9,367 nucleotides of DNA from JBCCEV01 sp039030125 (GTDB lineage: Bacteria; Pseudomonadota; Gammaproteobacteria; Ga0077536). The translations under genes and the position numbers were made by a program. Of this stretch, positions 7,085 through 9,367 are shown piece by piece (position 1 is the stretch's first letter; each line of letters starts with the position of its first letter). The stretch spans positions 1 through 9,367 of the forward strand of contig JBCCEV010000158.1 in NCBI GenBank assembly GCA_039030125.1, given 5' to 3'. The notes under the pieces were generated by a model. That model was not told where the DNA came from. It did not search any database and saw only the letters and a program-made list of their open reading frames with translations.

Positions 7085-7093
7085 TGCTAGAAT
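7085..7093 (+). promoter_or_regulatory. Extended -10 promoter element for purL
   Basis: TGC followed by TAGAAT (five of six matches to the sigma-70 -10) lies in the 59-base gap before purL, with no recognisable -35. The expected transcript start is near 7100, leaving a leader of about 20 bases. The CCCGCGGG palindrome at 7070-7077 just upstream has no loop or T-tract and is not a convincing terminator, so read-through from the purB operon remains possible. No PurR-type operator is seen. Confidence 0.45.
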
Positions 7094-7121
7094 AGAAGCC
7101 TTGTCCAAGTACTCGGCCTAG

Positions 7122-9284
7122 ATGCTAGTCCTCACCGGTCAGGGCGCTTATTCGCGCTTTCGCTTACATCGCATGCTGATGGCGCTTGGCGGTGAAGCGC
7201 CGGTAAGCGTAGAGACCCAAACTTGGATGATCGCTTGGTTCAATACCATCCCAAGTGAACCGCTCATCAATTCCCTTAGTGAGATTGTCGGCGCCAGCGG
7301 GCGCTTGAGCGATTCCCATGAAAAGCCCAGTTTTATTGTCACCCCCAGGGCCGGCAGTGTGTCGCCGTGGTCGAGCAAAGCAACCGATATTGCTCGCAAT
7401 TGCGGGCTCGACAAGCTTGAGCGTATAGAACGGGTTACCGCCTGGTGGGTTCCCGGCGCGCAGCGCGCGGCGCTGATCGACATGGCACATGATCGAATGA
7501 CGGAATCGGTGATGAGCGACGCGAGCGAACTCGGCCGCCTCCAGCAAAGCGCCTCGCCCGTTTCGTTCGCAAGCATCGAGTTCGGCCAACAGGGCGAAAG
7601 TGCATTGGCCAAAGCAAATTTCGAATTGGGACTCGCACTTTCGCAAGACGAAATTGAGTATCTGGCTTTACGCTTTACAGAACTCAAGCGCGATCCCCAT
7701 GACATCGAATTGATGATGTTCGCGCAAGCAAATTCAGAACACTGTCGACACAAGATTTTCAATGCCAGTTGGACGCTCGACGGACACGCGCAGCAGCGGA
7801 GCCTGTTCGCCATGATCCGTAACACCTTCGAGAGCAACCCTAACGGCGTGCTGTCCGCTTATAGCGACAACAGCGCGGTCACCACGGGCTACACTGATCA
7901 GCGATTCTTCGCTGATCCGTTGACCCGAAAGTACACCTACCAAGAGGAGCGTATTGATCTCCTCATGAAGGTCGAAACTCACAATCACCCGACCGCCATC
8001 TCGCCATTTCCTGGCGCTGCGACGGGCTCCGGCGGAGAGATCCGCGATGAAGGGGCGACCGGGCGCGGCTCCCGCACGAAGGCAGGCCTGACGGGGTTTT
8101 CGGTCTCGCATTTAAGGATCCCCGATCTCAACGAACCCTGGGAGAGCCAACGCACCCTAAATACACGCTTGGCAAGCGCCTTGGACATTATGTTGGATGG
8201 CCCGATCGGGGCCGCAGCGTTCAATAACGAATTCGGACGGCCCGCGATGTGCGGTTACTTTCGGGTCTTTGAAAATCTGATCAACGAAAACCTAGTTTGG
8301 GGCTATGACAAACCCATCATGCTGGCCGGCGGCATGGGTAATATTCGCAGCGTACACATTGAGAAACAGTCGATCCCACCCGGTTCGCCGATCATTGTGC
8401 TCGGAGGACCGGCAATGCTGATTGGCCTTGGCGGTGGTGCGGCGTCGTCGGTGGATGCCGGGAAACTCGATTCCGACCTCGATTTCGCTTCCGTGCAACG
8501 CGATAACCCAGAGATGCAACGACGCTGTCAACAAGTGATCGACACCTGCTGGGCAGCAGATGGCGACAATCCGATCCTCAGCATTCACGATGTCGGCGCT
8601 GGCGGTCTTTCGAACGCCATTCCCGAACTGCTACACGACAGCGGCCGTGGCGGGCGGATCGAACTGAGAAAAATCCCCAGCGCCGATGAATCACTCTCGC
8701 CTCTGGAGATCTGGTGCAACGAGGCGCAAGAGCGTTATGTGTTGGCCATCAGCGCCAGCGCCGTGAATGAGTTCAGCGCGGTCTGTGCTCGCGAGCGTTG
8801 TCCATTTGCAGTAATCGGCGAAGCTACTGAAGTCGAACATTTAGAGCTGATGGATGAGCAGTTCGGCTCCAAACCGATCGATCTACCCATGGATGTGCTC
8901 TTTGGCAAACCACCGGTGATGCATCGAGAAGCCATCAACCCCGAACGCGCGCCCAAACCTCGCGCCGAAATAGTCAAGGAACTCGAAACGGCAATTCACG
9001 ATGTGCTGCGCTTTCCGACGGTCGCTGATAAGCGCTTTTTAATCACTATCGGCGATCGCACGGTAGGTGGGTTGTCGGTCCGTGATCAGATGGTCGGGCC
9101 GTGGCAGGTTCCTGTAGCCGATTGCGCAGTCATGAGCGCGGGCTTTAAAGGCGTTTTTGGCGAAGCGATGGCAATTGGCGAGCGGACGCCCATCGCACTT
9201 GATCATGCGCCAGCCTCTGGACGCATGGCCGTGGGCGAGGCAATCACCAACATTGCCGCTGCCCCGGACCACATGCCTTTGTAG
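7122..9284 (+). CDS. purL: Phosphoribosylformylglycinamidine synthase, truncated after about 714 residues
   Basis: The long single-chain gammaproteobacterial PurL (about 1,290 residues) makes FGAM from FGAR, ATP and glutamine in purine synthesis. The window holds the PurS-like N-terminal domain (about 1-140, with TPRAGSVSPWSSKATDIARNC), the linker with SEHCRHK (205-211), and the first synthase half: KVETHNHPTAISPFPGAATG from 283, GGPAM and GLGGGAASS (428-443), HDVGAGGLSNA (489-499). The second half begins (TIGDRTVGGLSVRDQMVGPW) but stops matching just after VGEAITNIAA, near 9260. The last residues, PDHMPL and a TAG, do not fit the family, which continues towards LSANWM here. The rest of the second half and the whole glutaminase domain are absent, so this product should be inactive if the sequence is correct. 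The ATG start directly follows an in-frame TAG and aligns with the E. coli N-terminus; it has no Shine-Dalgarno sequence. Confidence 0.95.
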   Translation: MLVLTGQGAYSRFRLHRMLMALGGEAPVSVETQTWMIAWFNTIPSEPLINSLSEIVGASGRLSDSHEKPSFIVTPRAGSVSPWSSKATDIARNCGLDKLERIERVTAWWVPGAQRAALIDMAHDRMTESVMSDASELGRLQQSASPVSFASIEFGQQGESALAKANFELGLALSQDEIEYLALRFTELKRDPHDIELMMFAQANSEHCRHKIFNASWTLDGHAQQRSLFAMIRNTFESNPNGVLSAYSDNSAVTTGYTDQRFFADPLTRKYTYQEERIDLLMKVETHNHPTAISPFPGAATGSGGEIRDEGATGRGSRTKAGLTGFSVSHLRIPDLNEPWESQRTLNTRLASALDIMLDGPIGAAAFNNEFGRPAMCGYFRVFENLINENLVWGYDKPIMLAGGMGNIRSVHIEKQSIPPGSPIIVLGGPAMLIGLGGGAASSVDAGKLDSDLDFASVQRDNPEMQRRCQQVIDTCWAADGDNPILSIHDVGAGGLSNAIPELLHDSGRGGRIELRKIPSADESLSPLEIWCNEAQERYVLAISASAVNEFSAVCARERCPFAVIGEATEVEHLELMDEQFGSKPIDLPMDVLFGKPPVMHREAINPERAPKPRAEIVKELETAIHDVLRFPTVADKRFLITIGDRTVGGLSVRDQMVGPWQVPVADCAVMSAGFKGVFGEAMAIGERTPIALDHAPASGRMAVGEAITNIAAAPDHMPL

Positions 9285-9367
9285 TATTTCTTTTCGTAGC
9301 CTAACTTGAGTGATAGGCAGTAGCGGTTGGCCGATTTCTTGCCAGGCTTGTAGCTGTAATACACGCG
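9203..9367 (-). other. Unidentified minus-strand reading frame entering from the right edge and running into antisense purL
   Basis: From the window edge leftward one minus-strand frame is open for 54 codons before a TGA at 9205-9203. Only the first ~34 codons (9367 to about 9266) lie in sequence that is not purL. They encode a Lys/Tyr-rich peptide beginning RVYYSYKPGKKSANRYCLS and ending KKYYKGMW. By hand count about three quarters of these codons end in G or C, against well under half in the other open minus frame, which favours real coding. All plus-strand frames contain stops. I do not recognise the protein. Lys/Tyr-rich peptides occur in integrase arm domains and DNA-binding proteins, but no motif supports a choice. 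The remaining codons are antisense purL, so the C-terminus of this protein is cut as well. Confidence 0.35.

Noticed and set aside
7148..7837. Long minus-strand ORF of 229 codons opposite purL
   Set aside because: It lies wholly inside the well-matched purL N-terminal region, has unlikely Ser/Arg/Cys-rich composition, and is a mirror of purL codon bias.
9266..9367. Calling the right-edge tail an insertion sequence or integrase
   Set aside because: No terminal inverted repeat, target duplication or catalytic motif is visible in about 100 bases; composition alone is not enough.

Overview
The window looks like core chromosome of a gammaproteobacterium with moderate GC. Three things support this: an RNase T gene (a family largely confined to Gammaproteobacteria), the long single-chain form of PurL, and the mtaD / mtnA / gyrA neighbourhood, which I recall from Pseudomonas and relatives. 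Nothing identifies the genus. I see no tRNA, rRNA, CRISPR array or complete mobile element, and no gene-free stretch over 300 bases.

Left part (1-2596). The first 53 bases encode the N-terminus of DNA gyrase subunit A on the minus strand. Upstream of it on the same strand is mtnA (methylthioribose-1-phosphate isomerase). Between them is a minus-strand promoter with a perfect extended -10. A 74-base divergent gap holding a perfect 7-4-7 inverted repeat separates mtnA from mtaD (methylthioadenosine / S-adenosylhomocysteine deaminase) on the plus strand. The two enzymes fit the methylthioinosine route of methionine salvage: deamination of methylthioadenosine, phosphorolysis by an enzyme not in this window, then isomerisation by MtnA.

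Middle (2568-7062). rnt (RNase T) lies on the minus strand and overlaps the end of mtaD by 29 bases. Divergent from it is a tightly packed plus-strand unit: a Tas-like aldo/keto reductase, purB, a small conserved protein resembling the DUF7931 family, and a secreted miniature secretin-like protein. All three junctions in this unit overlap (10, 4 and 4 bases), so it is probably one transcript with coupled translation. PurB is the only member with a firm pathway role.

Right part (7063-9367). After a double stop and a short gap carrying an extended -10 promoter, purL starts. It matches the family well for about 714 residues, then the match stops abruptly near 9262 in the middle of the conserved domain, and a stop follows six codons later. 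The last ~105 bases do not look like purL. They hold an open, coding-like minus-strand frame that runs into antisense purL. Both reading frames are therefore broken at the same point, which suggests a rearrangement or an assembly join more than a simple insertion. This junction and the mini-secretin beside purB are the features most worth checking. I found no convincing new multi-gene system.
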